In this document: positions 35,047-43,777 of the stretch, one piece after another | How the letters are laid out: each line of letters opens with the position of its first letter | Numbering within the stretch: position 1 is the first letter of the stretch | Assembly (NCBI GenBank): GCA_008501585.1 | Contig: QQUN01000052.1 | Span: 23,351 to 87,350, forward strand | DNA length: 64,000 nt | Direction of reading: 5' to 3' | Origin: Pseudomonadota bacterium | GTDB taxonomy: Bacteria; Pseudomonadota; Gammaproteobacteria; Burkholderiales; Rhodocyclaceae | Program-made: the position numbers and the translations under genes | The notes under the pieces: model-generated | Seen by the model: only the letters and a program-made list of their open reading frames with translations | Database searches by the model: none | Told to the model about the DNA's origin: nothing

Positions 35047-35490
35047 ATGGCCGATACCAACTACGAAGAATTCTACGGGCACCGATTCGAGGACCTCACC
35101 GTCGGCATGAGCGCTGCCTACGGCCACACCGTCACCGAGGCCGACATCCTGCTGTTCGCCGGCGTGTCGGGCGATACCAACCCGGTGCACCTCAACGAGG
35201 AACTGGCGGCGGCGTCGATGTTCGGCGGGCGCATCGCCCACGGCATGCTCTCGGCCAGCTTCATTTCCACCGTGTTCGGGACCCGGCTGCCGGGGCCGGG
35301 CTGCATCTACCTGTCGCAGACGCTCAAGTTCAAGGCGCCGGTGCGCATCGGCGACACGGTGGTGGCGCGGGTGACGGTCAAGTCGCTGACCCCGGAGAAG
35401 CGCAAGGCCTTGTTCGACACCGTGTGCACCGTCGGCGAGACGGTGGTGCTCACGGGCGAGGCCGAGATCATGGTCCCCAAGCGCGGTTGA
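35047..35490 (+). CDS. MaoC-like (R)-specific enoyl-CoA hydratase
   Basis: A 147-aa single hot-dog MaoC domain. The hydratase dyad is visible as Asp43 and His48 in SGDTNPVHLNEE. Such proteins act as PhaJ, supplying (R)-3-hydroxyacyl-CoA, or as the separate hydratase that opens the oxepin-CoA ring in organisms whose PaaN lacks a fused hydratase domain. Given the PaaN without MaoC domain in the nearby paa cluster, the second role deserves attention. AGGAG at 35035-35039 is 7 nt before the ATG at 35047 and only 1 nt before the ATG at 35041, so 35047 is preferred. Confidence 0.85.
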   Translation: MADTNYEEFYGHRFEDLTVGMSAAYGHTVTEADILLFAGVSGDTNPVHLNEELAAASMFGGRIAHGMLSASFISTVFGTRLPGPGCIYLSQTLKFKAPVRIGDTVVARVTVKSLTPEKRKALFDTVCTVGETVVLTGEAEIMVPKRG

Positions 35491-35532
35491 ACGCGCCAGC
35501 GCGTCCCGCCGCCAGCGGCGGCGGGGTGGCAG

Positions 35533-36828
35533 TCACAGCAGTTTGAGCGCCCGGGCCTGGTCGCGCAGGTCGCCGCGGAAGTCCGGGTGGGCGATGCCGA
35601 TCAGGGCCTCGCAGCGCTGGCGGGCGCTCTTGCCACGCAGTTGCGCCACGCCATACTCGGTCACCACATAGTTGATGTCGTTCTTGCTGGTGGTGACATG
35701 GGTCCCCGCGCTCAGCGTGGGGACGATGCGCGAGATGCTGCCGCCCTTGGCGGTCGAGGGCAGCACGATGAAGGCCTTGCCGTCGCGCGAGCGGTTGGCG
35801 GCGCGCACGAAGTCGGCCTGGCCGCCGGTGCCGGAGTAGGGCAGGGTGCCCAGGCTCTCCGAGCCGCACTGGCCGAGCATGTCGATCTGCATGGTGGCGT
35901 TGATGGCGACCAGACGGTCGTTCTTCGCCGCGATGTACGGGTCGTTGGTGAATTCCACCGGATGCATCTCCAGCGCCGGATTGCGGTGCATGAAGCGGTA
36001 GAGCTTGTGCGAGCCGAGGCCGAAGGTGGCCACCATCTTGCCGGGCAGGAAGGTCTTCTTGCGGTTGGTGACCGCGCCGGCCTCGACCAGGGTGAGGATG
36101 CCGTCGCCGATCATCTCGGTATGGATGCCCAGGTCGTGCTTGTGCTTGAGCTGCATCACCACCGCGTCCGGAATGCCGCCGTAGCCGATCTGCAGGGTCG
36201 AGCCGTCATCGATCAGCTCGGCCACGTATTTGCCGATCGCCTCCTGTACGGCCCCGATCTCGGGCAGGCCGACTTCCAGCAGCGGCGCCGCGTCCTCGAC
36301 CACGGCACTGACCTGCGAGATGTGCACATGGCAGTCGCCATAGGCAAAAGGCACATTGGGATTGACCTCCAGCACGATCACCCGCGCCTTCTTGACGGCC
36401 GCCATGGTGTAGTCCGGGGCCAGCGCCAGCGAGAAGTAGCCGTGCTCGTCCATCGGCGAGGCCAGCGAGAACACCACATCGGCCGGGGTCAGGCCGCGCT
36501 CGATCAGTTGCGGCAGCTCGGAGAAGTAGGCGGGGATGTAGTCGATCCAGCCGGCCTGGCCGCCGGGGCGTGAGGGGCCGCCGAAGAAATAGGCGCTGTG
36601 GCGGACATGGTCAAGCGTGCTTTCGTCGAAGTAGCCGAACTTGCGCAGCGGCAGGATCTGGCTGACGGTGACCCCGTGCAGGCGGTGGCGCTGGTCCGAC
36701 AGCGCACCGAGCAGGGCGGGCGGTTCGCCGACGCCGGTGGGCACGATGATGGCATCGCCGTCACGGACCCGCGCGATGGCGTCGGCGGCGGTGCAGGTTT
36801 TCTGGGCGTAGTGTTCGAGGTGGTTCAT
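35533..36828 (-). CDS. Acetyl-CoA hydrolase/CoA-transferase family protein
   Basis: A 431-aa CoA-transferase of the acetyl-CoA hydrolase/4-hydroxybutyrate CoA-transferase group. Two-domain layout is evident: N-terminal half with IIVPTGVGEPPALLGAL and EVNPNVPFAYGDCHVHISQV, C-terminal half with QIGYGGIPDAVVMQL, HTEMIGDGILTLVEAGAVTN, and a late glycine-rich GTGGQADFVRAANRSRDG. It should move CoA between acyl-CoA and acetate or a similar acid. ATG at 36828 follows GGGAGC; the frame to 36945 is not conserved-looking. It is convergent with the MaoC gene and downstream of the rhlE terminator. Confidence 0.88.
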   Translation of the reverse strand: MNHLEHYAQKTCTAADAIARVRDGDAIIVPTGVGEPPALLGALSDQRHRLHGVTVSQILPLRKFGYFDESTLDHVRHSAYFFGGPSRPGGQAGWIDYIPAYFSELPQLIERGLTPADVVFSLASPMDEHGYFSLALAPDYTMAAVKKARVIVLEVNPNVPFAYGDCHVHISQVSAVVEDAAPLLEVGLPEIGAVQEAIGKYVAELIDDGSTLQIGYGGIPDAVVMQLKHKHDLGIHTEMIGDGILTLVEAGAVTNRKKTFLPGKMVATFGLGSHKLYRFMHRNPALEMHPVEFTNDPYIAAKNDRLVAINATMQIDMLGQCGSESLGTLPYSGTGGQADFVRAANRSRDGKAFIVLPSTAKGGSISRIVPTLSAGTHVTTSKNDINYVVTEYGVAQLRGKSARQRCEALIGIAHPDFRGDLRDQARALKLL

Positions 36829-37152
36829 GGGCCGGCTCCCTCCGGGTGTGCAGTGCAGCAGCCGGAGATTGTAGCCTAAACATACCCGTGCGTATGGAAA
36901 CTTCCTTGCGGAATGGGCGCCGGGCAGAAATGAAAACGCCGGCACTGGGCCGGCGTTTGTGCTGGGTGCGGGCCAGGGCCCGCAGGGCTGTCGTTCAGAA
37001 CTGGTGAATAAATCGACTGCGCGTGCCGATTGCTGCGTTGCTCACTCGCTCACGCCTCGACTATCTATTTGATATGTCTCGTCGTTCGCTCGCGTAGTTT
37101 CCAGCTGAGGCCTTGCACTCGGCCCTGCTCGCTACGATTTCTTCACAAGTTC
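36829..37152. other. Intergenic region holding rhlE terminator and a palindromic element
   Basis: 324 bases between the CoA-transferase start and the rhlE stop. It carries the rhlE terminator (36933-36958) and almost all of the long palindromic element described separately; the first ~100 bases contain the CoA-transferase promoter. No gene seen. Confidence 0.7.
36933..36958 (-). terminator. Terminator downstream of rhlE
   Basis: AAACGCCGGC (36934-36943) pairs with GCCGGCGTTT (36949-36958). Read on the minus strand it ends in a T run, so it would stop the rhlE transcript after it has passed through the palindromic element. Confidence 0.85.
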
Positions 37153-37156
37153 TCAG
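36996..37156. repeat. MITE-like palindromic element at the rhlE stop codon
   Basis: 161 bases with terminal inverted repeats: 36996-37015 and the complement of 37137-37156 agree at 17 of 20 positions (cores CAGAACTGGTGAATAAATCG and GAGAACTTGTGAAGAAATCG). The right terminus starts in the rhlE stop codon (TGAG on the minus strand). Composition is lower in G+C than its flanks and no open frame is present. Ends resemble those of the paaK-paaA element. Confidence 0.75.
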
Positions 37157-38544
37157 TCGACGTTGCCGAAGCGACGGGGGCGCGCATCGCGCCCCTGGCC
37201 GCCATGGCGGCCGGCCGGCTTGTCGCGGCCCTGGCCCTGGCCGTCGCGCGGCGCGCGCTGCGGGTGCAGGCCGCGCTTGCCGTCGGTACTGCGGCCGTTG
37301 GGCTGTTCCGGGTTGGTGCGGCCGTGGCGGTGGCCGTTGCGCTGGGCCGGGGCCTTGGCATCGCGCGGTGGGCGCTGGCGCGAGATGCTGGCTTCGTCCA
37401 CCGTGTAGCCGCCGACGGTGATGCGTTCGACCGTGCGCTGGATGAGCCGCTCGATCGCGCGCAGCTGCTTCATCTCGTTTTCCGGGCAGACCAGCGACAC
37501 GGCCTTGCCTTCGGCGCCGGCGCGGCCGGTGCGGCCGATGCGGTGCACGTAGTCTTCGGGCACGTTCGGCAGTTCGAAGTTCACCACCATCGGCAGCGAA
37601 TCGACGTCGATGCCGCGGGCGGCGATGTCGGTGGCCACCAGCACCTGCAGCTTGCCGCGCTTGAACTGGTCGAGCGCGCGGGTGCGGGCGTTCTGGGCCT
37701 TGTTGCCGTGCAGGGCCGCGGTCGGGATGCCGGCGCGGGTCAGTTGCTCGGCGAGGCGGTCGGCGCCGTGCTTGGTGCGGCTGAACACCAGCACCTGGAA
37801 CCACTGCTGCTCCTGGATCAGGTGCACCAGCAGGTCGCGCTTCTTGCTCTGCGGCACCAGCATCAGCGACTGGTCGACACGTTCCGCGGTGGTGTTGCGC
37901 GGGGCGACGTCGACACTGGCCGGATTGGTCAGCAGGCTGCCGGCCAGGGCCCGGATGTCGTCGTTGAAGGTGGCCGAGAAGAGCAGGTTCTGACGCTTGG
38001 CGGGCATCTTGTCCATGATCTTGCGGATGTCACGGATGAAGCCCATGTCGAGCATGCGGTCGGCTTCGTCGAGCACCAGGATCTCGACATCCGACAGGCT
38101 CAGCGTGCCCTGGCTGATGTGGTCGAGCAGGCGGCCCGGCGTGGCCACGAGGATGTCGACCGGGCGACGCAGGGCCTTGCTCTGGCCGAACACGCTGACC
38201 CCGCCATAGACGGCGAAGGAGCGCAGCGGCAGATGCTGGCCATAGGTGCGTACCGACTCGTCCACCTGGGCGGCCAGTTCGCGGGTCGGGGTCAGGATCA
38301 GGGCGCGCGGCCGGCCGGTGCGGGTACGCTGGGCCGATTCCATCAGGCGGTGCAGGATCGGCAGCGAGAAGCTGGCGGTCTTGCCGGTGCCGGTCTGGGC
38401 GGCGGCAAGCAGGTCGCCGCCGGCGAGCACGGCGGGAATGCCCTTGGCCTGGATCGGCGTCGGGGTGGTGTAGCCCGCTTCGGTGAGGGCGCGCAAAAGG
38501 GGTTCTGCCAGCCCGAGGGCGGCAAAGGTGTTTTCGGATTGCAT
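37153..38544 (-). CDS. rhlE: DEAD-box RNA helicase, RhlE type
   Basis: A 463-aa ATP-dependent RNA helicase. Q motif around YTTPTPIQ (25-32), motif I AQTGTGKT (49-56), PTREL (86-90), motif II DEAD (159-162), SAT in LFSATFNDD, and motif [12 protein letters not shown] are all present. After the two RecA domains (to about 370) comes a basic, Gln/Arg/Gly-rich tail of about 75 residues, typical of RhlE proteins that act in ribosome assembly or RNA decay. The ATG at 38544 ([12 protein letters not shown]) starts the Q-motif region; the frame upstream to 38757 is not conserved. Its stop codon is embedded in the palindromic element. Confidence 0.95.
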   Translation of the reverse strand: MQSENTFAALGLAEPLLRALTEAGYTTPTPIQAKGIPAVLAGGDLLAAAQTGTGKTASFSLPILHRLMESAQRTRTGRPRALILTPTRELAAQVDESVRTYGQHLPLRSFAVYGGVSVFGQSKALRRPVDILVATPGRLLDHISQGTLSLSDVEILVLDEADRMLDMGFIRDIRKIMDKMPAKRQNLLFSATFNDDIRALAGSLLTNPASVDVAPRNTTAERVDQSLMLVPQSKKRDLLVHLIQEQQWFQVLVFSRTKHGADRLAEQLTRAGIPTAALHGNKAQNARTRALDQFKRGKLQVLVATDIAARGIDVDSLPMVVNFELPNVPEDYVHRIGRTGRAGAEGKAVSLVCPENEMKQLRAIERLIQRTVERITVGGYTVDEASISRQRPPRDAKAPAQRNGHRHGRTNPEQPNGRSTDGKRGLHPQRAPRDGQGQGRDKPAGRHGGQGRDARPRRFGNVD

Positions 38545-38795
38545 TGTGTTCTGCTCCAGCGACGGCCTGTCGCTACGGTGAGCGACACCAATCAAGGCTG
38601 GCGGGGAAGTGGGCGTGCGAACGGTGGTCGCCTCGCCCAGTTGAATGATTCTGGCCGGTACGCTGATTGGTCGACGCGTACGGGAGGCCGGATGATAACG
38701 GATATCGCCTTGATGTTGGTGATTATTTTGCGCTGCGGCATCCCATCGGGCCGGCATCTGCGTACCATGTCGCCTTTTCTTCTGGCGGTGCAGGC

Positions 38796-39341
38796 ATGGC
38801 GCTCAAGTCCACGGTATTCAAATTCCAGCTGCAGATTGCGGATCTCGACCGTCACTATTACGCCGACCATGCGCTGACCCTGGCCCGTCATCCGTCGGAG
38901 ACCGACGTGCGCCTGGTCGCGCGCGTGCTGGCCTTTGCCCGCCAGGCCGACGAGCGCCTGTCGATGGCCAGCGCCTTGTGCGAGCCCGACGAGCCCGACC
39001 TGTGCCTGACCCGCCTCGACGGGCGCATTGCGCACTGGATCGACGTCGGCCAGCCGGATGCACGGCGCATCATCAAGGCCGCCGGGCGGGCGGACCGCGT
39101 GACCGTCCATCCCTACGCCGGTTCGTCGTCGCAGCTGTGGTGGCAGGGGGCGCAGCGCGAGCTGACGCGCTTGCGCACGCTCGAGGTGATCGCCTTTCCG
39201 GAGCCGGAGGTGAAGGCGCTGGCCGCCACCGTGGTGCGCACCACGGCCTGGCAGATCACCGTGCAGGATGGCGCGCTGGCGGTGTCGGGCGAGCACGGGT
39301 GTGTGAGCGTCGAACCGGACACCTGGCGCGCGATCGCGTAG
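38796..39341 (+). CDS. yaeQ: YaeQ family protein
   Basis: A 181-aa protein of the YaeQ family, a PD-(D/E)xK nuclease-like fold with no proven biochemical role. [22 protein letters not shown] and the [21 protein letters not shown] segment (given in two parts, about 5-60) are hallmark YaeQ sequences, and [19 protein letters not shown] follows. Length is normal. It is divergent from rhlE with 251 nt between. An open frame extends upstream to 38667 but the family start is the ATG at 38796. Confidence 0.9.
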   Translation: MALKSTVFKFQLQIADLDRHYYADHALTLARHPSETDVRLVARVLAFARQADERLSMASALCEPDEPDLCLTRLDGRIAHWIDVGQPDARRIIKAAGRADRVTVHPYAGSSSQLWWQGAQRELTRLRTLEVIAFPEPEVKALAATVVRTTAWQITVQDGALAVSGEHGCVSVEPDTWRAIA

Positions 39342-39380
39342 GAATTGTCCTTCCCGCCGGGGGCGGGTCTGGTCTATAAC

Positions 39381-39392
39381 GTGCATATGCAC
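39381..39392. promoter_or_regulatory. Perfect palindrome, candidate MarR operator
   Basis: GTGCATATGCAC is a perfect 12-bp palindrome 17 nt before the MarR start, directly after a possible -10 box TATAAC (39375-39380). Position fits autoregulation. Confidence 0.6.
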
Positions 39393-39409
39393 CTATTTGA
39401 CCTGCGACC

Positions 39410-39856
39410 ATGACATCCCCCCTGCCGCCGCTGCCGTGCACCGGCGCCCGCCTGCGCCGACTGACGCGCCGGGTGACGGTTTTCTATGAACACCACCTGC
39501 GTGCCGTCGGCCTGCGCCTGACCCAGTATTCCTTGCTCGCGCATCTGGACACCGAACCGCAGGGGCTGGTGGCGCTGGCCGAACGACTCGAGATGGACCG
39601 CACGACCCTGACGCGCGGACTCAAACCCCTGCTGTCGGCGGGCTGGGTGGCGCAGGCCGCGGGGCAAGACGCCCGCCAGCGGCTGCTGGTCCTCACGCCG
39701 GCGGGCGTGGCGCAACGTGCCCGCGCCCACGCGGTCTGGGCCCGTGCCCAGCGCGACCTGGAGGCGGCCATTGACCGTGCCTTCGTGGCCGAACTCAACC
39801 AAACCCTGGACGAGGCGCTGCTGCGCCTGAAGCCCGCTCTACCCGAGGACAACTGA
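39410..39856 (+). CDS. MarR-family regulator
   Basis: A 148-aa winged-helix regulator. The recognition region LVALAERLEMDRTTLTRGLKPLLSAGWV (about 49-76, in two halves) and the wing RQRLLVLTPAGVA are typical MarR. It probably represses itself and the MFS gene 2 nt downstream by binding the palindrome at 39381. The inducer is unknown; the transporter neighbour suggests a small organic anion or a toxic compound. Confidence 0.88.
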   Translation: MTSPLPPLPCTGARLRRLTRRVTVFYEHHLRAVGLRLTQYSLLAHLDTEPQGLVALAERLEMDRTTLTRGLKPLLSAGWVAQAAGQDARQRLLVLTPAGVAQRARAHAVWARAQRDLEAAIDRAFVAELNQTLDEALLRLKPALPEDN

Positions 39857-39858
39857 CC

Positions 39859-41088
39859 ATGCGCTGGCGCGACGATCCTGAAATGAAACAATGGGGGTTG
39901 ATCCTCCTGGCGGCGGGCCTGCTCGCCATCACCATGGGCGGGCGGCAGACGCTCGGCCTGTTCGTCTCCCCGATCAACACCTCGACCGGGCTGGGCATCA
40001 CCACCATCAGCTTCGCGATGGCGGTGGCGCAGTTCGTGTGGGGCGCGATCCAGCCGGTGGCCGGCGCGGTGGCTGACCGCTACGGCCCGGGGCGGGCGCT
40101 CGCGGCGGGGGTGATCCTGATGGCGGCCGGCGCGGCCCTGACCCCGATGATGGATTCCGGCGTGGGGATGGTGTTCTCGATCGGTTTCCTGATGGCCGCG
40201 GGTTCGGGGGCCGGCAGCTTTTCGGTGCTCATCGGCGCCGCCTCGCAGCGGCTGCCGGCACACCGCCGTGGCATGGCCTCCGGCGTGATCAACGCCGGCG
40301 GCTCCTTCGGGCAGTTCGTGTTCGCGCCGCTGATGCAGAAGCTGATCAGCGTCTTTGGCTGGATGGGCGCGATGTATTCGCTGGCGGTCATCACCCTGGC
40401 GGCCCTGCCGATGGCACGTGCCCTGCGGGCGCGCCCGGCGCCGCCCGCGCCGGCCAGCACCGAGGCGCCGCCCCCCGAGCGCGGCATGCGCGAAACCTTG
40501 CGTGATGCCTTCGCCGACCGCAGCTACCTGCTGCTGCATGCCGGCTTCTTCACCTGCGGCTTCCATATCGCCTTCCTGGTCACCCACCTGCCGGGCGAGG
40601 TGGACCTGTGCGGTCTGCCGGCACAGGTGGCCAGCTGGTCGCTGGCGATCATCGGCCTGGCCAACATCGCCGGCAGCCTCTATGCCGGCTGGTGCGTGCA
40701 GCGCTATCGCAGCAAGTACATCCTGTTCTGGATGTATGCCTCGCGCGCACTGCTGGTGGTGGCCTACCTGCTTGCGCCCAAGACCGCCACGACCTTCTAC
40801 ATCTTTGCGGCGGGGCTCGGCTTTACCTGGCTGGCGACCGTGCCGCCGACCGCCGGCGTGGTCGGCAAGCTCTTCGGCACCCGCTATCTGGCCACCTTGT
40901 TCGGGCTGACGCTGCTGTCGCACCAGGTGGGCGGCTTCCTCGGTGCGTGGCTGGGCGGCATCGCGATCACGCAGACCGGTGACTACCAGTGGATGTGGTA
41001 CGCTGACATGGCCTTGGCGGCGCTGGCGGCGGTGGCCAACCTGCCCATCCGCGAACCGCGTGTTACGCCTCGGCTGCAGCCGGCATGA
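39859..41088 (+). CDS. MFS transporter
   Basis: A 409-aa major facilitator with twelve predicted membrane segments. The loop between helices 2 and 3 reads AVADRYGPGRAL (MFS motif A form), and MGGRQTLGLFVSPINTSTGLG at the start is typical of the NarK/oxalate-formate antiporter-like MFS group found widely in betaproteobacteria. It begins 2 nt after the MarR stop. Substrate cannot be deduced; export or import of a small carboxylate is plausible. The stop codon lies in the loop of its terminator. Confidence 0.87.
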   Translation: MRWRDDPEMKQWGLILLAAGLLAITMGGRQTLGLFVSPINTSTGLGITTISFAMAVAQFVWGAIQPVAGAVADRYGPGRALAAGVILMAAGAALTPMMDSGVGMVFSIGFLMAAGSGAGSFSVLIGAASQRLPAHRRGMASGVINAGGSFGQFVFAPLMQKLISVFGWMGAMYSLAVITLAALPMARALRARPAPPAPASTEAPPPERGMRETLRDAFADRSYLLLHAGFFTCGFHIAFLVTHLPGEVDLCGLPAQVASWSLAIIGLANIAGSLYAGWCVQRYRSKYILFWMYASRALLVVAYLLAPKTATTFYIFAAGLGFTWLATVPPTAGVVGKLFGTRYLATLFGLTLLSHQVGGFLGAWLGGIAITQTGDYQWMWYADMALAALAAVANLPIREPRVTPRLQPA

Positions 41089-41099
41089 GCCGGCTTTTT
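41078..41099 (+). terminator. Terminator of the MarR-MFS operon
   Basis: AGCCGGC (41078-41084) pairs with GCCGGCT (41089-41095), followed by TTTTT; the MFS stop codon TGA forms most of the four-base loop. Confidence 0.8.
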
Positions 41100-41128
41100 C
41101 GCGGTCAGTAATTCAGGAGTCTGTTTGA

Positions 41129-41464
41129 ATGAGTAAGCGGCGTAGTGCGCGCCTGCGCAAGAAGCTGTGCGTGGGTGAGTTCAAGGAACTGGGGTTCGAT
41201 CTCGATCTGAGCTTCCCCGAAGGGGCCGACGAGGCCGCGGTCGATGCCTTTTACGAGGCCTTCTTTACCGAAGCCATCGATCCGGCCGGGCTGATCTACG
41301 GCGGTGGGGACGACAGCGGTTTCGTGTGCTGTGCCGGTCGCGGTTCGGTCACCGAGGCGCAACGTGCCGACATCGACACGTGGCTGGCCTCGGCCAAGGG
41401 CTTGCAGAGCTACCGTGTCGGTGAGCTGGTCGACGCCTGGTACCCGGGCATCAACGGCATCTGA
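41129..41464 (+). CDS. yggL: YggL (DUF469) family protein
   Basis: A 111-aa protein of the YggL family, reported to associate with the large ribosomal subunit. MSKRRSARLRKKLCVGEFKELGF and the YGGGDDSGFVCC segment, with WLASAKGLQSYRVGELVDAWY near the end (given in parts), match the family closely. Own gene between the MFS terminator and the leu leader promoter. Confidence 0.88.
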   Translation: MSKRRSARLRKKLCVGEFKELGFDLDLSFPEGADEAAVDAFYEAFFTEAIDPAGLIYGGGDDSGFVCCAGRGSVTEAQRADIDTWLASAKGLQSYRVGELVDAWYPGINGI

Positions 41465-41485
41465 GCGCGAACGGACGCCGGGGTA

Positions 41486-41515
41486 TTGACAGCCAGTACG
41501 CCGGCCCGTTAGCGT
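41486..41515 (+). promoter_or_regulatory. Promoter of the leucine leader
   Basis: TTGACA (41486-41491) and a poor -10 TAGCGT (41510-41515) with 18 nt between. A start about 7 nt after the -10 falls at or next to the leader-peptide ATG (41523), so the leader may be translated from a leaderless 5' end. Confidence 0.5.
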
Positions 41516-41522
41516 TGCACCC

Positions 41523-41621
41523 ATGAAGTCGCAACAGACCCGCTCCGCCATCGCCCTGATGGTCGCTCGCCTGACCGCCCTCAACGGTCTGGGTCTGCTG
41601 CTGCGCGCCCCGCGCAGCTAA
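41523..41621 (+). CDS. leuL: Leucine attenuator leader peptide
   Basis: A 32-codon frame, too short for most gene finders, 217 nt before leuA. It encodes seven leucines, among them a Leu-Leu-Leu run at residues 25-27 within LNGLGLLLRAPRS, plus Ile, Val and Ala codons. The 3' end (41600-41618) folds into a perfect 8-bp hairpin GCTGCGCG/CGCGCAGC over the codons just after the leucine run, as expected for ribosome-stalling attenuation. A weak GGCGC/GCGCC stem with TTT follows near 41680-41695 and may be the terminator. No ribosome site is visible, in keeping with a leaderless start. Confidence 0.7.
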   Translation: MKSQQTRSAIALMVARLTALNGLGLLLRAPRS

Positions 41622-41838
41622 TCCCACACCCCCTCCTGTTGTCCCCCCGCCGCCGCCTCACCCGCGGTGTGTTGTCATGCGTGGCGCCTTGCGCCTTTGG
41701 AGCGATCATGTCTTCGACCCCTCGATTTTCCCTGCGACTGCCCACCGGCAACCGGGCCTCGATGCCGTGGCCGTCCGGTTGCCCTATGGCCACCCGAAAC
41801 CGAATGACGTCTGAATTTGAATCGAGGAGCACTGACCG

Positions 41839-43533
41839 ATGTTGACCGATCCGAGCCGAAAATACCCCGCCTTCAACCCCTTTCCGGGCGGCCGCCCGCT
41901 TGCTGACCGCACCTGGCCCGACGCGACCCTGAGCCGTCCGCCGGTGTGGATGAGCACCGACCTGCGGGACGGCAACCAGGCCTTGTTCGAGCCGATGAAC
42001 GCCGAGCGCAAGCTGCGCATGTTCAAGACCCTGGTCGCTGTCGGATTCAAGGAAATCGAGGTGGCCTTCCCGTCGGCCAGCCAGACCGATTTCGACTTTG
42101 TCCGCGGCTTGATCGACGACGGCCAGATCCCCGAGGACGTGACCATCGAGGTGCTGACCCAGGCGCGTGAATCGCTGGTCCGCCGCACTTTCGAGTCGGT
42201 GCGCGGTGCGCGCCGGGCGATCATCCACTTCTACAACGCCACGGCGCCCAACTTCCGCCGCATCGTGTTCGATCAGGACCGCGCCGGTGTCAAGCAGATC
42301 GCCATCGACCATGCCCGCCTGATCCGTGAATTGGCCGCCGAACAGCCGGAGACCGAGTTCGTCTTCCAGTACAGCCCGGAAGTGTTCAGCGGCACCGAGC
42401 TCGATTTTGCCGTCGAGGTCTGCAACGCCGTGATCGCCGAATGGGCGCCGACGCCCGAGCGGCCCTGCATCATCAACCTGCCGGCGACGGTCGAGATGAG
42501 CACGCCGAACATCTACGCCGACCAGATCGAATGGATGAGCCGCCACCTCGAGCGGCGCGATTCGGTCGTGCTGTCGGTGCATCCGCACAACGACCGAGGC
42601 ACCGCCGTGGCCGCCGCCGAACTGGCGGTGATGGCCGGGGCCGACCGGGTCGAGGGCTGCCTGTTCGGCAACGGCGAGCGCACCGGCAACGTCGACCTGG
42701 TGACCCTGGCGCTCAACCTCTATAGCCAGGGCGTCCACCCGGGGCTCGACTTCTCGCGCATCAACGAAGTGGCGCGCACGGTCGAGCACTGCACCCAGCT
42801 GCCCATCCATCCGCGCCACCCCTATGTTGGCGATCTGGTGTTTACCGCGTTTTCCGGTTCCCACCAGGATGCGATCAAGAAGGGTTTTGCCGTCCAGCGG
42901 GCCGATACGGCCTGGGCCGTGCCCTACCTCCCGGTCGACCCCGCCGATCTTGGCCGAACCTACGAGTCGGTGATCCGCGTCAACAGCCAGTCGGGCAAGG
43001 GCGGCATCGCCTACCTGCTCGAGACCGAATATGGTCTGGTGATGCCGCGCCGCCTGCAGGTGGCCTTCTCCAATGCCGTCCAGGCGGTGACCGACGACAC
43101 CGGCCGCGAGATGCGCGCCGAGGACTTGTGGGCCATCTTCGCCGGGACCTATCTCGAAAACCGCGACGTGGTGGCCTATGGTGAACATCATCTGTTCGAA
43201 CATGGCGACCAGCAGGGCATCCAGCTGGGCGTGGTGCGCGATGGCCACCACCAGGTGGTGCGCGGCGTCGGCAACGGTCCGATCGATGCGGCCCTGCATG
43301 CGCTGGCACCGGAAGCCCGTTTGCTCGGCTATGAGGAGCGCGCCATCGGCGAGGGGTCCGATGCGCGGGCCGTGGCCTTCATCGAGTTGCAGGGCGAGGG
43401 GCCCGCGGGGTCGGTGTTCGGGGTCGGAATCGACGGGAGCATCGTCACCGCGTCGGTGAAAGCCATCGTTTCCGCGGTCAACCAGCTCGGCCTGCGTGCC
43501 GGGTGCCAGGACGTCATCGGAAAGCGCGCCTGA
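41839..43533 (+). CDS. leuA: 2-Isopropylmalate synthase LeuA
   Basis: A 564-aa enzyme that makes 2-isopropylmalate from acetyl-CoA and 2-oxoisovalerate, the first committed step of leucine synthesis. The catalytic barrel opens with [12 protein letters not shown] (metal Asp, 41-52) and includes HPHNDRGTA (metal His pair) and [14 protein letters not shown]; the C-terminal ~120 residues are the leucine-binding regulatory domain. Length and sequence are those of the second LeuA type common in betaproteobacteria and actinobacteria (starting [12 protein letters not shown]...), not the shorter enterobacterial one. GAGGAG precedes the ATG. Regulated by the leader peptide and, by family, by leucine feedback. 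Confidence 0.96.
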   Translation: MLTDPSRKYPAFNPFPGGRPLADRTWPDATLSRPPVWMSTDLRDGNQALFEPMNAERKLRMFKTLVAVGFKEIEVAFPSASQTDFDFVRGLIDDGQIPEDVTIEVLTQARESLVRRTFESVRGARRAIIHFYNATAPNFRRIVFDQDRAGVKQIAIDHARLIRELAAEQPETEFVFQYSPEVFSGTELDFAVEVCNAVIAEWAPTPERPCIINLPATVEMSTPNIYADQIEWMSRHLERRDSVVLSVHPHNDRGTAVAAAELAVMAGADRVEGCLFGNGERTGNVDLVTLALNLYSQGVHPGLDFSRINEVARTVEHCTQLPIHPRHPYVGDLVFTAFSGSHQDAIKKGFAVQRADTAWAVPYLPVDPADLGRTYESVIRVNSQSGKGGIAYLLETEYGLVMPRRLQVAFSNAVQAVTDDTGREMRAEDLWAIFAGTYLENRDVVAYGEHHLFEHGDQQGIQLGVVRDGHHQVVRGVGNGPIDAALHALAPEARLLGYEERAIGEGSDARAVAFIELQGEGPAGSVFGVGIDGSIVTASVKAIVSAVNQLGLRAGCQDVIGKRA

Positions 43534-43552
43534 GGCGTGTGAGAGGGAGGGG

Positions 43553-43580
43553 GCGGGCGGCCGTTTGGTCGCCCGCTTCT
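43553..43580 (+). terminator. Terminator of leuA
   Basis: GCGGGCGGCC (43553-43562) pairs with GGTCGCCCGC (43567-43576) with one G-T wobble and a GTTT loop; TTCTTT follows. It lies 20 nt after the leuA stop. Confidence 0.85.
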
Positions 43581-43777
43581 TTATGGGCCGCCCGGCGATT
43601 GCAAAACCCTGTGACGCCGGACCTGCGACCGAATGTCGCGTGAGGCGCCCGATCCGTGGCAATCGCTAGTGCGACGGCATATGCCGTGTGCCCAGCCGCC
43701 GGCGCGTATGACCAAAGTTGTATTTTTATTGTCATTTCAATCGGTTAGAGTGTGCCTTCCTCACGCCGGCCTGCGCC

